Below are positions 21,495 through 31,502 of a stretch of DNA of 64,000 nucleotides, piece by piece. Each line of letters begins with the position of its first letter. The first letter of the stretch is position 1. The notes beneath the pieces were generated by a model. The model was not told where the DNA came from, searched no databases, and was given only the letters and a program-made list of their open reading frames with translations. The position numbers and the translations under genes are program-made. Source of the DNA: Bacteroidales bacterium (GTDB taxonomy: Bacteria; Bacteroidota; Bacteroidia; Bacteroidales; Paludibacteraceae); contig SUXC01000005.1 of the NCBI GenBank assembly GCA_015061165.1, positions 62,001-126,000 on the forward strand. Reading direction: 5' to 3'.

Positions 21495-22412
21495 ATGATT
21501 AGTAGTTTATTATCCGTAGTTTGGGACGTAGATCCTATTCTCATTCATATCGGCAATGGAGGCATTCGTTGGTATGGCCTATTGTGGGCGATAGGTATTT
21601 ATCTATGCTATCTCATTCAGGTTAAACTATACAAGAATGAGAACTGCCCTGCCGATTGGACGGACAAGCTCTTCATGTGGATGGTCATAGGCTTGATTAT
21701 CGGTGCCCGCGTAGGACACTGTTGGTTCTATGAGTGGCACGATGTCACTTTGCCGGGCATGAAGGCTTATTGTCAGTATATGGGTATCTCCACCGAACCC
21801 GTACAAATCTTCGGTTGGACAATCAACTATCGCAACCCTTATATTGAGCATCCATTCAAGTTGCTCAAGATTTGGGAAGGTGGTTTATCCAGTCATGGTG
21901 GCGCTATTGGTCTGCTGACGGCAGCATGGCTGCTCAATAAAAAGGTGTTCTCCAAAGAGCCTAAGTTCCATACCTCCCTCCTGTGGATTATGGATCGTCT
22001 TGTAGTGGGTGTTTGTGTAACTGCCACACTGATTCGCCTTGGCAACCTCATGAACTCCGAGATTTATGGTACGCCTACCGACCTGCCATGGGGTTTTATC
22101 TTCGTGCGTGACGGACAAACAGTGCCATGCCATCCTACACAAATCTACGAGATGCTTTATTGCATTGTTGCATTCATGGTAACATGGCTCATGTATTGGA
22201 AGGGCAAGGCATACAAGCGCGAAGGACTACTCTTGGGTGTGTTCTTAGAGATAATCTTCTTTACGCGCTTCATGTTGGAGTTCATCAAGAACGACCAAGA
22301 ACTCTTTGAGGCTAATCATCTGCTTAATATGGGACAATGGCTATCCTTGCCATTCATCATTTGGGGTATATGCCTTATTATACGCGCGTGTAGATTAAAG
22401 GTAAAAGAGTGA
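21495..22412 (+). CDS. lgt: Prolipoprotein diacylglyceryl transferase
   Basis: IRWYGLLWAIGIYL, IGARVGHCWFYEW, WEGGLSSHGGAIG, LGNLMNSEIYG, HPTQIYE. Confidence 0.96.
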   Translation: MISSLLSVVWDVDPILIHIGNGGIRWYGLLWAIGIYLCYLIQVKLYKNENCPADWTDKLFMWMVIGLIIGARVGHCWFYEWHDVTLPGMKAYCQYMGISTEPVQIFGWTINYRNPYIEHPFKLLKIWEGGLSSHGGAIGLLTAAWLLNKKVFSKEPKFHTSLLWIMDRLVVGVCVTATLIRLGNLMNSEIYGTPTDLPWGFIFVRDGQTVPCHPTQIYEMLYCIVAFMVTWLMYWKGKAYKREGLLLGVFLEIIFFTRFMLEFIKNDQELFEANHLLNMGQWLSLPFIIWGICLIIRACRLKVKE

Positions 22413-23812
22413 AACCACTGATTAACATAGGGATTCTGTTGTGTTGCATCTCGTTGTCCACATGGGCGCAGGATGTGATGGATATTAGTTTGCTTCACAC
22501 TATTGTCAATGATACGAGCCGTATCGACACCACTTCTGTGGTTCCATCTATGACCGCAGACACAACATCCGTGCTTCTTCCCGACACCGTAACAATGACT
22601 ATAGATAAACAGGATACGGTCATTGTGATACACGGGCTGTTGGATAGCCTGAATGCACCTGCCACGTTGGACGAAGATGCTATCCTATTGGAACTGGTGG
22701 CGCGCCAAAGCCAACTCTTGCATGCCAATGACACCATTTGGGACCAGTATCCTCATCCTTTGTGTATGCAACTGATGTATATACCTGCCACTTTCCCCTC
22801 GCTCACAGATACTACCAAACCTAACGAATACACCATTCCTGCTATTCGCGCCAAGGCCAGAAGGTATATCACTACGCACCATGCGCATTTCTATACGGCT
22901 ATCAGTGATTCGAACCGACTCAAAACCATGGTCTTGGACAATATAGATGTCAAACGTGCTATTGTGAAAGACTTGGAGGAAGACCGTATGGATATTGAGC
23001 GTGCGATACGCTATCAGAACTCGCCGTGGCGAAAGGAGCTCAACCTCTCTTTGCAAATCACCCAGAACTATGCCACCGAAAACTGGTATCAGGGTGCTGC
23101 TAATTCGTTTGCTATGTTGGCAAGTGCGAAAGGAAAGCTAACCTATAATCAGGATAACCTTTCGTGGGAGAGTACGGGTGAATGGCGTGCGGGTGTCAGC
23201 ACCGTCAGTGGAGACTCGCTGCGCATTATCAATACAACGGATGATGTCTTCCGTATCAATAGTAAGTTTGGCTATCAACTCCACAAGATGTGGTATGTTT
23301 CCACGAACGTTGAGTTCCGAACCAACCTGATGAATAACTGGCGCAAGAACACCACGGAGTTAGCCTCGGCTTTCCTAACGCCTATACGATTCATGTGGGG
23401 ACTTGGTATTGATTGCAAACCAATTAAGGGACTGGATATCAATATCTCTCCTGCCACATACAAGATGGTGTATGCGTTGAATGCTGACCCTGATAAGGTC
23501 AATGTTACCGAGTATGGTATAGAGGCTGGAAAAAACAGTTTGAACGAGTTGGGTAGTTCGGTGCGCATTGATTGGAAGTGGCGACCTGTGCGAGAGATTA
23601 TTGTAGAAACTAATTTCTATTTCTTTACCAACTACAAGCGTATTGAGACCGAATTGGAGGTAGATGTGGACTTCATTATCAACCGTTATTTGTCTGCGAA
23701 GGTGATGTTGCATCCTCGCTATGATAGTGCGGTGGAGGTCAATCCTAATATGAAAACAAAGATGCAGTTCAAGGAGTTTATCAGCATCGGTTTCTCACAT
23801 ACATTTAGATAG
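22409..23812 (+). CDS. DUF3078 domain-containing protein
   Basis: WYQGAANSFAMLASAKGKLTYNQDNLSWESTGEWRAGV; similar to 29792..30880. Confidence 0.8.
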   Translation: MKPLINIGILLCCISLSTWAQDVMDISLLHTIVNDTSRIDTTSVVPSMTADTTSVLLPDTVTMTIDKQDTVIVIHGLLDSLNAPATLDEDAILLELVARQSQLLHANDTIWDQYPHPLCMQLMYIPATFPSLTDTTKPNEYTIPAIRAKARRYITTHHAHFYTAISDSNRLKTMVLDNIDVKRAIVKDLEEDRMDIERAIRYQNSPWRKELNLSLQITQNYATENWYQGAANSFAMLASAKGKLTYNQDNLSWESTGEWRAGVSTVSGDSLRIINTTDDVFRINSKFGYQLHKMWYVSTNVEFRTNLMNNWRKNTTELASAFLTPIRFMWGLGIDCKPIKGLDINISPATYKMVYALNADPDKVNVTEYGIEAGKNSLNELGSSVRIDWKWRPVREIIVETNFYFFTNYKRIETELEVDVDFIINRYLSAKVMLHPRYDSAVEVNPNMKTKMQFKEFISIGFSHTFR

Positions 23813-23842
23813 GATGTAAAGTGTAGAGTGTAAAGTGTAAAG
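23813..23842. repeat. GTGTAAAG-family degenerate tandem repeat
   Basis: ggatgtaaagtgtagagtgtaaagtgtaaa. Confidence 0.85.
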
Positions 23843-23852
23843 GCAAGGATTT

Positions 23853-24794
23853 ATGGATAAAAAGGATATAAGAATAGTATACATGGGTACTCCCGACTTT
23901 GCGGTCGAGAGTCTTCGCGCGTTAGTGGAGGGCGGATATAATGTGGTGGCAGTAGTCACTATGCCCGACAAGCCCGCTGGGCGCGGACACCAGTTGCAGT
24001 TCTCTGCCGTAAAGCAATATGCTCTGTCGGTGGGTTTGCCTATATTGCAACCTCAGCGTCTAAAGGATGAAAACTTTCTTACGGAACTTAAGTCCTACAA
24101 TGCTGATTTGCAGATTGTTGTGGCATTCCGTATGTTGCCCGAGGTGGTGTGGAGTATGCCTCGTTTGGGTACGTTTAATCTCCATGCCTCTCTCTTGCCT
24201 CAGTATCGTGGTGCTGCGCCTATCAACTGGGCTGTTATGAACGGCGACCGCGAGACGGGTGCTACCACCTTTATGCTCCAACACGAGATTGATACGGGCA
24301 ATATCATTCTGCAAGAGCGTATTGCTATTGCAGATGATGAGAATGTCGGCTCCGTTCACGACCGACTCATGATGATGGGGGCGGACTTGGTTACTCGCAC
24401 TGTGGATGCTATCATCGAGGCGGACAATCAGGGATTGCCTGTAACTACCATTCCGCAAGACAATTCGATAGAACTGCGCCCCGCACCCAAAATCTTTAAG
24501 GATACGTGTATGATTGACTTTTCTCGGACAGCCGAACAGATACGCAATCATGTGCGTGGACTCAGTCCATATCCTGCGGCATGGATTGGCGAGATGCCTG
24601 CCAACCATCCTTTGTCCGAGGTACTTCGTGGGGCTAAAGTCTATAGGGCGGCTATCACGCAAATACCTGAGCAAAAGGGACATATCATTGTGCCTTGTGC
24701 GGACGGGTATATTGATTTGCTCGAACTCCAACTGCCGGGCAAGAAGCGTATGGACGCTGCTGCCTTGCTCAATGGTATCCGCGTGAATAATTAA
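23853..24794 (+). CDS. fmt: Methionyl-tRNA formyltransferase
   Basis: RIVYMGTPDFAVESLRAL, FNLHASLLPQYRGAAPINWAVMNGDRETGATTF. Confidence 0.97.
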   Translation: MDKKDIRIVYMGTPDFAVESLRALVEGGYNVVAVVTMPDKPAGRGHQLQFSAVKQYALSVGLPILQPQRLKDENFLTELKSYNADLQIVVAFRMLPEVVWSMPRLGTFNLHASLLPQYRGAAPINWAVMNGDRETGATTFMLQHEIDTGNIILQERIAIADDENVGSVHDRLMMMGADLVTRTVDAIIEADNQGLPVTTIPQDNSIELRPAPKIFKDTCMIDFSRTAEQIRNHVRGLSPYPAAWIGEMPANHPLSEVLRGAKVYRAAITQIPEQKGHIIVPCADGYIDLLELQLPGKKRMDAAALLNGIRVNN

Positions 24795-24796
24795 TG

Positions 24797-24878
24797 TTGG
24801 AATCCCGACTCCCGATTCCTAAATTTGGACTCCCGACTCTGGACTCCCGAATTTGGAATCCCGACTCCCGACTCCTGA
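24797..24878. repeat. TCCCGACTC-family degenerate tandem repeat
   Basis: gaatcccgactcccgattcctaaatttggactcccgactctggactcccgaatttggaatcccgactcccgactcctg. Confidence 0.9.
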
Positions 24879-24892
24879 AAGAACAAAATACT

Positions 24893-25747
24893 ATGGTAAT
24901 CGCAATTTTCGGAAATACCCTTCGCTCTGATACGGTTCGCGAGGTGAAGCATGTCGTTGAGTTTTTGCAACAGCGCAGTGTGGATATTGTCATGTCGCAA
25001 GAACTGCGCCATGAAACATCTTATCGTGAGTTCCCATCTGTAGATGATTATGTGTCGCATACGGGCAATACGATTGATTTTGCGCTTTCGTTGGGTGGCG
25101 ATGGCACGTTTTTGACCACTGCTTCGTTGATTGGGCACCTTGATATTCCGATATTGGGTATCAATTGTGGGCACTTGGGGTATTTGGCGGAGATACATAC
25201 CGAAAATGTGGATGCTGTATTGGAGCAACTGATTAGCAATAACTACACCATTGAGCAACGCCGAATGTTGGAGGTTACTTGCCAGCATGATGGCAAGATT
25301 GCTTCGCCCTATGCGCTCAACGAGGTGGCTATTCTTAAGTCGGGTCTGAGTAGTATGATTACGGTGGATGTTACGCTCAATGGCGAGTACTTGCACAACT
25401 ATAAGGCGGATGGTTTGCTTGTTGCAACTCCCACTGGCTCAACGGCATACAATCTCAGTGTAGGTGGTCCTTTGCTTGACCCGCATGTCAATGCTATTAT
25501 CCTCTCTCCTGTGGCTACGCATAGCCTTAATATCCGCCCTTTGGTGGTGTTAGACGATAGCAAAATAGATATTAAAATCTCCAGCCGTAATGGTAATTAC
25601 CTGCTCAGTGTGGACGGCAGGAGTCAGGTGCTGAATCAGGATATCCAACTGCATATTGAACGTTCGCAACGTACCATCAAACTGGTGCGAATCAGCGGAC
25701 AAACGTTTATGCAATCACTCAAGGAAAAATTATATTGGGGTAAATGA
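24893..25747 (+). CDS. nadK: NAD kinase
   Basis: LGGDGTFLTTA, GINCGHLGYLAE, LLVATPTGSTAYNLSVGGP; longer ORF start at 24794 lies in repeat and is rejected. Confidence 0.95.
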   Translation: MVIAIFGNTLRSDTVREVKHVVEFLQQRSVDIVMSQELRHETSYREFPSVDDYVSHTGNTIDFALSLGGDGTFLTTASLIGHLDIPILGINCGHLGYLAEIHTENVDAVLEQLISNNYTIEQRRMLEVTCQHDGKIASPYALNEVAILKSGLSSMITVDVTLNGEYLHNYKADGLLVATPTGSTAYNLSVGGPLLDPHVNAIILSPVATHSLNIRPLVVLDDSKIDIKISSRNGNYLLSVDGRSQVLNQDIQLHIERSQRTIKLVRISGQTFMQSLKEKLYWGK

Positions 25748-26304
25748 TTGACTACGAGGCATTAATCGCAAAATACTGTGCGGATAACACGGCACTTCAG
25801 CATATTATTTTGACCCATTCGCGGCAGGTGGCTGACCGTGCTTTAGCGATTGTTCAGGCACATCCCGAGTGGGTAGCGCGGGGTGAAGTGGACCCTGTGT
25901 TTGTGGAGGAGGCTGCTATGTTGCACGACATTGGTGTGGTGCTATGCGATGCGCCTAAGATTCATTGTTTGGGCAAGCATACCTATATTGAGCATGGCTA
26001 TTTGGGTGCAGAGATTCTGCGTCAGGAGGGTCTTCCTAAGCATGCTGCGGTGGCAGAGCGACATACGGGTACGGGCATTACGATTGAGCAGATTATCCGC
26101 GAGCAATTGCCTGTTCCGTTGCAAGATTATATGCCTCGTACACTGGAGGAACGCTTGATTTGTTATGCCGACAAGTTTTATTCCAAAACGAAGTTAGGTC
26201 AAGACAAGCCTATGTCTAAAGTCCGCCACCATCTATGGAGATATGGTTCCGATTCAGTCCGTCGTTTTGATGAACTGCAACAGTTCTTCGAACCCACTAC
26301 CTAA
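25744..26304 (+). CDS. HD domain phosphohydrolase
   Basis: HSRQVADRALAI...EEAAMLHDIGVV; ATGA overlap with nadK. Confidence 0.85.
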   Translation: MIDYEALIAKYCADNTALQHIILTHSRQVADRALAIVQAHPEWVARGEVDPVFVEEAAMLHDIGVVLCDAPKIHCLGKHTYIEHGYLGAEILRQEGLPKHAAVAERHTGTGITIEQIIREQLPVPLQDYMPRTLEERLICYADKFYSKTKLGQDKPMSKVRHHLWRYGSDSVRRFDELQQFFEPTT

Positions 26305-26359
26305 TCTCCGCTCCCCGACTCCCGATACACCTCCTGCCCTCTATCTGCCCGCCACTTCC

Positions 26360-26403
26360 ATTGGAACCTCATTGGAACCTGATTGGAACCTGATTGGAAT
26401 CTC
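26360..26403. repeat. 11-mer tandem repeat x4 (attggaacctg)
   Basis: attggaacctc attggaacctg attggaacctg attggaatctc. Confidence 0.9.
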
Positions 26404-26506
26404 ACAGACACTTAAGGCAGGGATAAACCTGCCTTCGTTAAGGGACTACTAATGTTTTTTTTGTATGTTTTTTGGTTCACATCTTGCGTATGTGCAATTT
26501 TTTTTG

Positions 26507-26514
26507 TACCTTTG
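26507..26514 (+). promoter_or_regulatory. -7 box TACCTTTG immediately upstream of pdxJ
   Basis: TAnnTTTG, 8 nt before ATG. Confidence 0.8.
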
Positions 26515-26522
26515 CAGCGATT

Positions 26523-27245
26523 ATGACCCGATTGAGTGTAAATATCAACAAAGTGGCTACGTTGCGCAACGCGCGCGGGGGTAATCTGCCCGACGTGGAG
26601 CAGTTTGCTGTGGACTGTGAAGGCTTTGGTGCAGAGGGGATTACGGTGCATCCTCGCCCTGATGAGCGTCATATCACCCGAGCAGATGTTCGTGCGCTGA
26701 AGGAGATTGTAACAACGGAGTTTAATATCGAAGGCAATCCCGAACCTGCGTTTATGGATTTGGTGTTGGAGGTCAAGCCTACCCAAGTAACCCTTGTGCC
26801 TGATGCGCATGACCAATTAACGAGCAATCATGGTTGGGATACGAAGGCGCATTTTGCCAAACTGACAACCATTATTCAGCGTTTCAAGAATGTGGGTATC
26901 CGTGTCTCTGTGTTTGTGGATGCTGATGCTGAGATGGTGGAATACGCTGCCAAAGCAGGGGCGGATAGGGTAGAACTCTATACGGGTCCATATGCTGAGG
27001 TGTATGATAAAGACCCAGAGACTGCGATAAACATGTACCGTGCTGCGGCAGAGAAAGCGCGTGATTTGGGATTAGGGCTGAATGCGGGGCATGACCTCAA
27101 CCTGCGCAACTTAAAGGCATTTGTAACGGCCTTCCCATGGGTAGATGAGGTGAGTATCGGACACGCGCTCATCGCGGATGCATTATATTTAGGAATACAA
27201 GAAACTATTAAACAATACAGATATGCTCTTTCAAATTCAAACTAA
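26523..27245 (+). CDS. pdxJ: Pyridoxine 5'-phosphate synthase
   Basis: [46 protein letters not shown]. Confidence 0.96.
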   Translation: MTRLSVNINKVATLRNARGGNLPDVEQFAVDCEGFGAEGITVHPRPDERHITRADVRALKEIVTTEFNIEGNPEPAFMDLVLEVKPTQVTLVPDAHDQLTSNHGWDTKAHFAKLTTIIQRFKNVGIRVSVFVDADAEMVEYAAKAGADRVELYTGPYAEVYDKDPETAINMYRAAAEKARDLGLGLNAGHDLNLRNLKAFVTAFPWVDEVSIGHALIADALYLGIQETIKQYRYALSNSN

Positions 27246-27930
27246 CATGGATACAGCCATGACTGCTGTACAAGACTCGTTGGCAACGATGGAACAACCA
27301 ATGCAAGAATCAATCAACCTCTTTACGATGGCTCAGTATGGTGGGTGGATTATGATTGTGTTGGCATTGATGTTGGCGTTTGCGCTTTATTTATTCATTG
27401 AACGTATGGTGGTGCTGACTAAGGCTACCAAGGAGGATAAGACCTTTATGAACCGTATCCGCGACTATATCAAGGAGGGTAAGATTGACTCTGCGGTCAA
27501 ACTTTGCCAACGCACCGATACACCTTCTGCACGCATGGTAGAGAAGGGTATTTCGCGTATTGGTCGCCCCATGCAAGATGTGCAAGTGGCTATTGAGAAT
27601 GTGGGTAACTTAGAGGTTAGCACTTTGGAGAAAGGATTGGTGCTGATGGCTACTATTGCTGCGGGTGCGCCTATGCTTGGCTTCTTGGGTACGGTGCTGG
27701 GTATGGTGCAGACCTTCTTTAATATGGCGCAAAACGCAAGTGGTGTGATTGAGATTTCCACCTTGTCTGAGGGTATGTACCAAGCCATGGTGACTACGGT
27801 TGGTGGTTTGATTGTGGGTATCTTGGCTATGTTCGCATACAATTTCTTGGTATCGCGTATTGACCGTGTGGTTCGCCAATTGGAGTCGCGCACGATGGAG
27901 TTTATGGACTTGCTCAACGAGCCTGTATAA
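27223..27930 (+). CDS. MotA/TolQ/ExbB proton channel protein
   Basis: [45 protein letters not shown]. Confidence 0.9.
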   Translation: MLFQIQTNMDTAMTAVQDSLATMEQPMQESINLFTMAQYGGWIMIVLALMLAFALYLFIERMVVLTKATKEDKTFMNRIRDYIKEGKIDSAVKLCQRTDTPSARMVEKGISRIGRPMQDVQVAIENVGNLEVSTLEKGLVLMATIAAGAPMLGFLGTVLGMVQTFFNMAQNASGVIEISTLSEGMYQAMVTTVGGLIVGILAMFAYNFLVSRIDRVVRQLESRTMEFMDLLNEPV

Positions 27931-27938
27931 CCCATGCC

Positions 27939-27970
27939 TTTAAACTTTCAACTATAAACTTTCAACTGAA
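27939..27970. repeat. Tandem repeat aaactttcaact x2
   Basis: tttaaactttcaactataaactttcaactgaa. Confidence 0.8.
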
Positions 27971-27972
27971 GT

Positions 27973-28380
27973 ATGGCACTTAAAAGACGAAACAAAGTGG
28001 AGGCTACATTCGCCATGTCCTCCATGACTGACTTGATATTCTTGCTATTGCTATTCTTTGTGATGGTAAGTACCATGTCTTCGCCCAATGATATTAAGAT
28101 CAACTTGCCCCAAGCGCGTGCTAAATCTACTACCAAGCAGGTGGTGGCTAAAGTGAGTATCGACAACTTGGGTAACTACTATGTGGCTCTTGGTCGTCAG
28201 AAACCTATGCCTATCATGGCGGAAGACTTAGAGGCATATCTCTGCACGATTCAGCAGCAAGATAGTGCTATGTATATTGCTTTGCATGCGGACCAAGATA
28301 TTGCTTATCGCGAGGTAGTGAATGTCTTGGATATTGCTAATGAGCATAAGATGAAGATTGTTTTGGCTACGAAGAAGTGA
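27973..28380 (+). CDS. ExbD/TolR biopolymer transport protein
   Basis: SSMTDLIFLLLLFFVMVSTM near N-terminus; follows ExbB-like gene. Confidence 0.9.
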   Translation: MALKRRNKVEATFAMSSMTDLIFLLLLFFVMVSTMSSPNDIKINLPQARAKSTTKQVVAKVSIDNLGNYYVALGRQKPMPIMAEDLEAYLCTIQQQDSAMYIALHADQDIAYREVVNVLDIANEHKMKIVLATKK

Positions 28381-29213
28381 AAGAGTATCAATCACATATC
28401 ATAGCAGCAGGTGGAACGATTGTTCTGCTGTTGCTGTTGTTCTTGTTGCTTTTCAAACTGACGATGGTGGCTCCCATACAGTTGGAGGACGAAGGTATTA
28501 TTATCACCTTTGGCGATGCTGATGAGGGTGGTGGTACCCCCGATGTATTGCCTATGCCTGACCCTATTACGCAGGTAGAACAGCAGCCTGCTGCTCCCAT
28601 GCCTACACCTGCTCAGCCTTCCGAAAACGACCTGATGGTACAGGAGGATGAGGAGTCATTGGCATTGGCGCAACAAAACGAGGATGACCTCAAACGTCAG
28701 GCTGAAGAGGAGGAGATGATTCGCAAGCAAAAGGAGGAAGAAGCGCGGCTGGAGGCCGAACGTATAGCCCGTGAGAAGGCTCTTGCCGAACAAAAAGCGC
28801 GCGAGGAAGAGGCTATCAAGAAAGCCCAAGCCATGGGAGCCTTGTTCGGACAAGCGGGTTCTACAGAGGGTGCGAATGCCGAGAATGCTACGGCTACACC
28901 TGCTGCCACCAGCAAGGGCAATCCTGTCGGCAAGAACTTCGGCTCGGTAAACGGCAACATGTGGTCTTTGCAAGGGCGTAGTATGAAGAGTATGCCCAAA
29001 CCTTCTAATGATTTTAAGGAAGAGGGTAGAGTGGTCGTTTCTATCCGTGTGGATAAAGCGGGTAACGTAATCAAAGTATCGCTGGCTGGTGGTACGACCA
29101 TTAGTGATCAGTACACGATACAATTGGCTTTGGATGCTGCGCGCAAGGCTAAATTTACAGAAGGAGATAAAGAACAAATAGGTTCTATTACATATAATTT
29201 CAAACTCAACTAA
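28377..29213 (+). CDS. TonB/TolA-like energy transducer
   Basis: N-terminal TM, Glu/Ala/Lys-rich coil, C-terminal GRVVVSIRVDKAGNVIKVSLAGGTTISD; GTGA overlap. Confidence 0.85.
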   Translation: MKEYQSHIIAAGGTIVLLLLLFLLLFKLTMVAPIQLEDEGIIITFGDADEGGGTPDVLPMPDPITQVEQQPAAPMPTPAQPSENDLMVQEDEESLALAQQNEDDLKRQAEEEEMIRKQKEEEARLEAERIAREKALAEQKAREEEAIKKAQAMGALFGQAGSTEGANAENATATPAATSKGNPVGKNFGSVNGNMWSLQGRSMKSMPKPSNDFKEEGRVVVSIRVDKAGNVIKVSLAGGTTISDQYTIQLALDAARKAKFTEGDKEQIGSITYNFKLN

Positions 29214-29229
29214 AAAATTAACAATTATC

Positions 29230-29757
29230 ATGAACTACATTTTTTTAGACAATGGCTTTGAAGAAATAGAGGCTATCACCACGATAGATCTATTGCGTCG
29301 TGCTAATATCGCATTGACCACTGTTTCTGTGACTGGACAAGAAATGGTGATGGGTGCTCACAATATCCCTGTGAAGGCAGATACACTGATTGCCAATGCA
29401 GATTTTGCGGATGCTGAAATGTTGATTTTGCCAGGCGGTGCTACCAAACTGCATGAGTGTGAGGCTTTGTGCCAATTATTGCTGAAGCACAACGAGCAAG
29501 ACAAGTTGATTGCTGCTATCTGTGCGGCACCATCTGTGTTAGGCAGATTGGGTATCCTTGAGGGCAAGCAAGCCACTTGCTATCCTGGTTTTGAGGAGTA
29601 TCTGGGCGAAAGTTATGTGGACGGATTGGTCGTTGAATCCAAGAACGTCATTACTGCTAAAGGTCCTGGACTCAGTAGTGATTTTGCTTTCTGCTTGATT
29701 GAAAAGTTAGTTGGCAGCGAAATAGCAGACCAAGTATATGACGCTGCTCAATATTAA
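29230..29757 (+). CDS. DJ-1/PfpI family protein
   Basis: FLDNGFEEIEAITTIDLLRRA, AAICAAPSVLGRLGIL. Confidence 0.92.
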   Translation: MNYIFLDNGFEEIEAITTIDLLRRANIALTTVSVTGQEMVMGAHNIPVKADTLIANADFADAEMLILPGGATKLHECEALCQLLLKHNEQDKLIAAICAAPSVLGRLGILEGKQATCYPGFEEYLGESYVDGLVVESKNVITAKGPGLSSDFAFCLIEKLVGSEIADQVYDAAQY

Positions 29758-29791
29758 TATTGAATTAAGAATTTTGAATTAAAAATTAAGA

Positions 29792-30880
29792 ATGAAAAAG
29801 TATTTACTCTCTTTATTTGCAGTAGCAGTTGCTGCTACGATATTTGCACAAGAGGCTGAAAAAGAGCCCAGTGCATGGAAATGTACAGGTGTATTGGGTT
29901 TGAATGCCAGTGCCACAGGATTGGTGAATTGGGCTGCTGGTGGTAACAACAATGTTACGGGAGTTGCTTTTGGCAAGGTACGTCTGTTGTACGCAGAGAA
30001 TAGTATGTCGTGGGAAACCAATCTTGATTTGGAATACGGACTGTCGTATATTGACCAAGAGTTTGACCCATTCCAGAAGTCAAGCGACAAGATTAACTTC
30101 ACCACCAAGTTCGGTTGGGAGATGGCTAAAACGTGGTATTTGACTGCTTCCGCAGGATTCCAGAGCCAGTTTGCCCCTGGTCGCAAATATGGCGTTTCGG
30201 AGGCATACGACCCTATTATCTCTAAGTTCCTTGCGCCTTCATATACGGATATTTCTGTCGGTATTGACTGGAAGCCCAATGATATTTTCTCGGTGTATAT
30301 CTCTCCAATTGCAGGTCGTTTGCGCACTGTGTATGTCAGCGATATGTTGGCTGAGAAATATGCTACAGACCAAGCCGAACTCGAAAAGGACTTAAAGGAG
30401 AAATACGCTGTATGGAAATACGAGGTGAATGATCAAACGGGTATGGTAGTGAAGAGTTACGACTGCAACATGCGTGCAGAGTTGGGTCTTTCTATCAAAG
30501 GTGCAATCAACTATACCTACAAGGATCTAAAGATTATCACCTCTGTGGGACTTTATACGCCATACGCTTGGAACAAAACGAAGATTTATAAGGATGCTGC
30601 TGGACAATACTATGCTGACTTAGGTGACTTAGGTCTTGGTAATCAGTCATACGACGGTATGGAATTTATTGGTTACCAAGATAATAACCAACGATTTGGT
30701 AATTTCGATGTGGACTGGGATGCTGCTATCTCGTACCAATTCCTCAAGTGTCTTAATGTGACCCTCTCTACTTCGCTCAAATACTACAATGGTGTGAAGA
30801 TAGCCGATGCCGATGGCGTAATGGCTGAGCGTGTACAATTCAAGGGAACACTTGGATTGGGTGTTGGATATAGTTTCTAA
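29792..30880 (+). CDS. DUF3078 domain-containing protein
   Basis: GLVNWAAGGNNNVTGVAFGKVRLLYAENSMSWETNLDLEYGL. Confidence 0.85.
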   Translation: MKKYLLSLFAVAVAATIFAQEAEKEPSAWKCTGVLGLNASATGLVNWAAGGNNNVTGVAFGKVRLLYAENSMSWETNLDLEYGLSYIDQEFDPFQKSSDKINFTTKFGWEMAKTWYLTASAGFQSQFAPGRKYGVSEAYDPIISKFLAPSYTDISVGIDWKPNDIFSVYISPIAGRLRTVYVSDMLAEKYATDQAELEKDLKEKYAVWKYEVNDQTGMVVKSYDCNMRAELGLSIKGAINYTYKDLKIITSVGLYTPYAWNKTKIYKDAAGQYYADLGDLGLGNQSYDGMEFIGYQDNNQRFGNFDVDWDAAISYQFLKCLNVTLSTSLKYYNGVKIADADGVMAERVQFKGTLGLGVGYSF

Positions 30881-30900
30881 TCACTATCATTGGCATTACC

Positions 30901-31188
30901 GTGAAAGCATTATCAACGCTCGAAACGAATCTGCAATTGTTGATTCAGCAGTATCGTGATTTGCAGAAGCAACTGGCTGATTTGCAGAATGAGAACGAGC
31001 GTCAGCACAAGGAGATTGTGCGTACACACGCAGAACTTTTGCAGTTGCAAACGGATTACAAACACTTGGAAACGGCTCATGCACTCTTGGCGGAGAATAC
31101 CGATACAGAGCAGCGTGACCGTGTCAGACAACGACTTTCTAATCTCATTGCTCAGGTGGATAGAGCAATCGAGGCTCTGAAAGCCTAA
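30901..31188 (+). CDS. Small coiled-coil protein, ZapB-like candidate
   Basis: 95 aa heptad-rich coil immediately 5' of zapA. Confidence 0.65.
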   Translation: MKALSTLETNLQLLIQQYRDLQKQLADLQNENERQHKEIVRTHAELLQLQTDYKHLETAHALLAENTDTEQRDRVRQRLSNLIAQVDRAIEALKA

Positions 31189-31191
31189 ATT

Positions 31192-31500
31192 ATGGAACAG
31201 ACAAGAAAACAACATATCACCCTCCAATTGGATGCGCACCATATATCGCTGAATGTGGTGGCGGACAAAGAGGTGCTCTACCGCAATGCCGCAGAGCAAA
31301 TCAATGAGCGTTATCGCCATTATCGCAAAATGTTACCCACCCATTCAGCGGAACAAATATGGGTGTTTGTCGCATTGGAGATGGCAGTCAATCTGCAAGC
31401 AGACGCGCATGCGCACCGCTTGCAACCTATTGATGAGAAAATACAAGAACTAAATCAATTGATACTAAATACATTACAAAATAATAAATTGTTAGATTAA
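31192..31500 (+). CDS. zapA: Cell division protein ZapA
   Basis: [16 protein letters not shown]...[19 protein letters not shown]. Confidence 0.8.
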   Translation: MEQTRKQHITLQLDAHHISLNVVADKEVLYRNAAEQINERYRHYRKMLPTHSAEQIWVFVALEMAVNLQADAHAHRLQPIDEKIQELNQLILNTLQNNKLLD

Positions 31501-31502
31501 TT

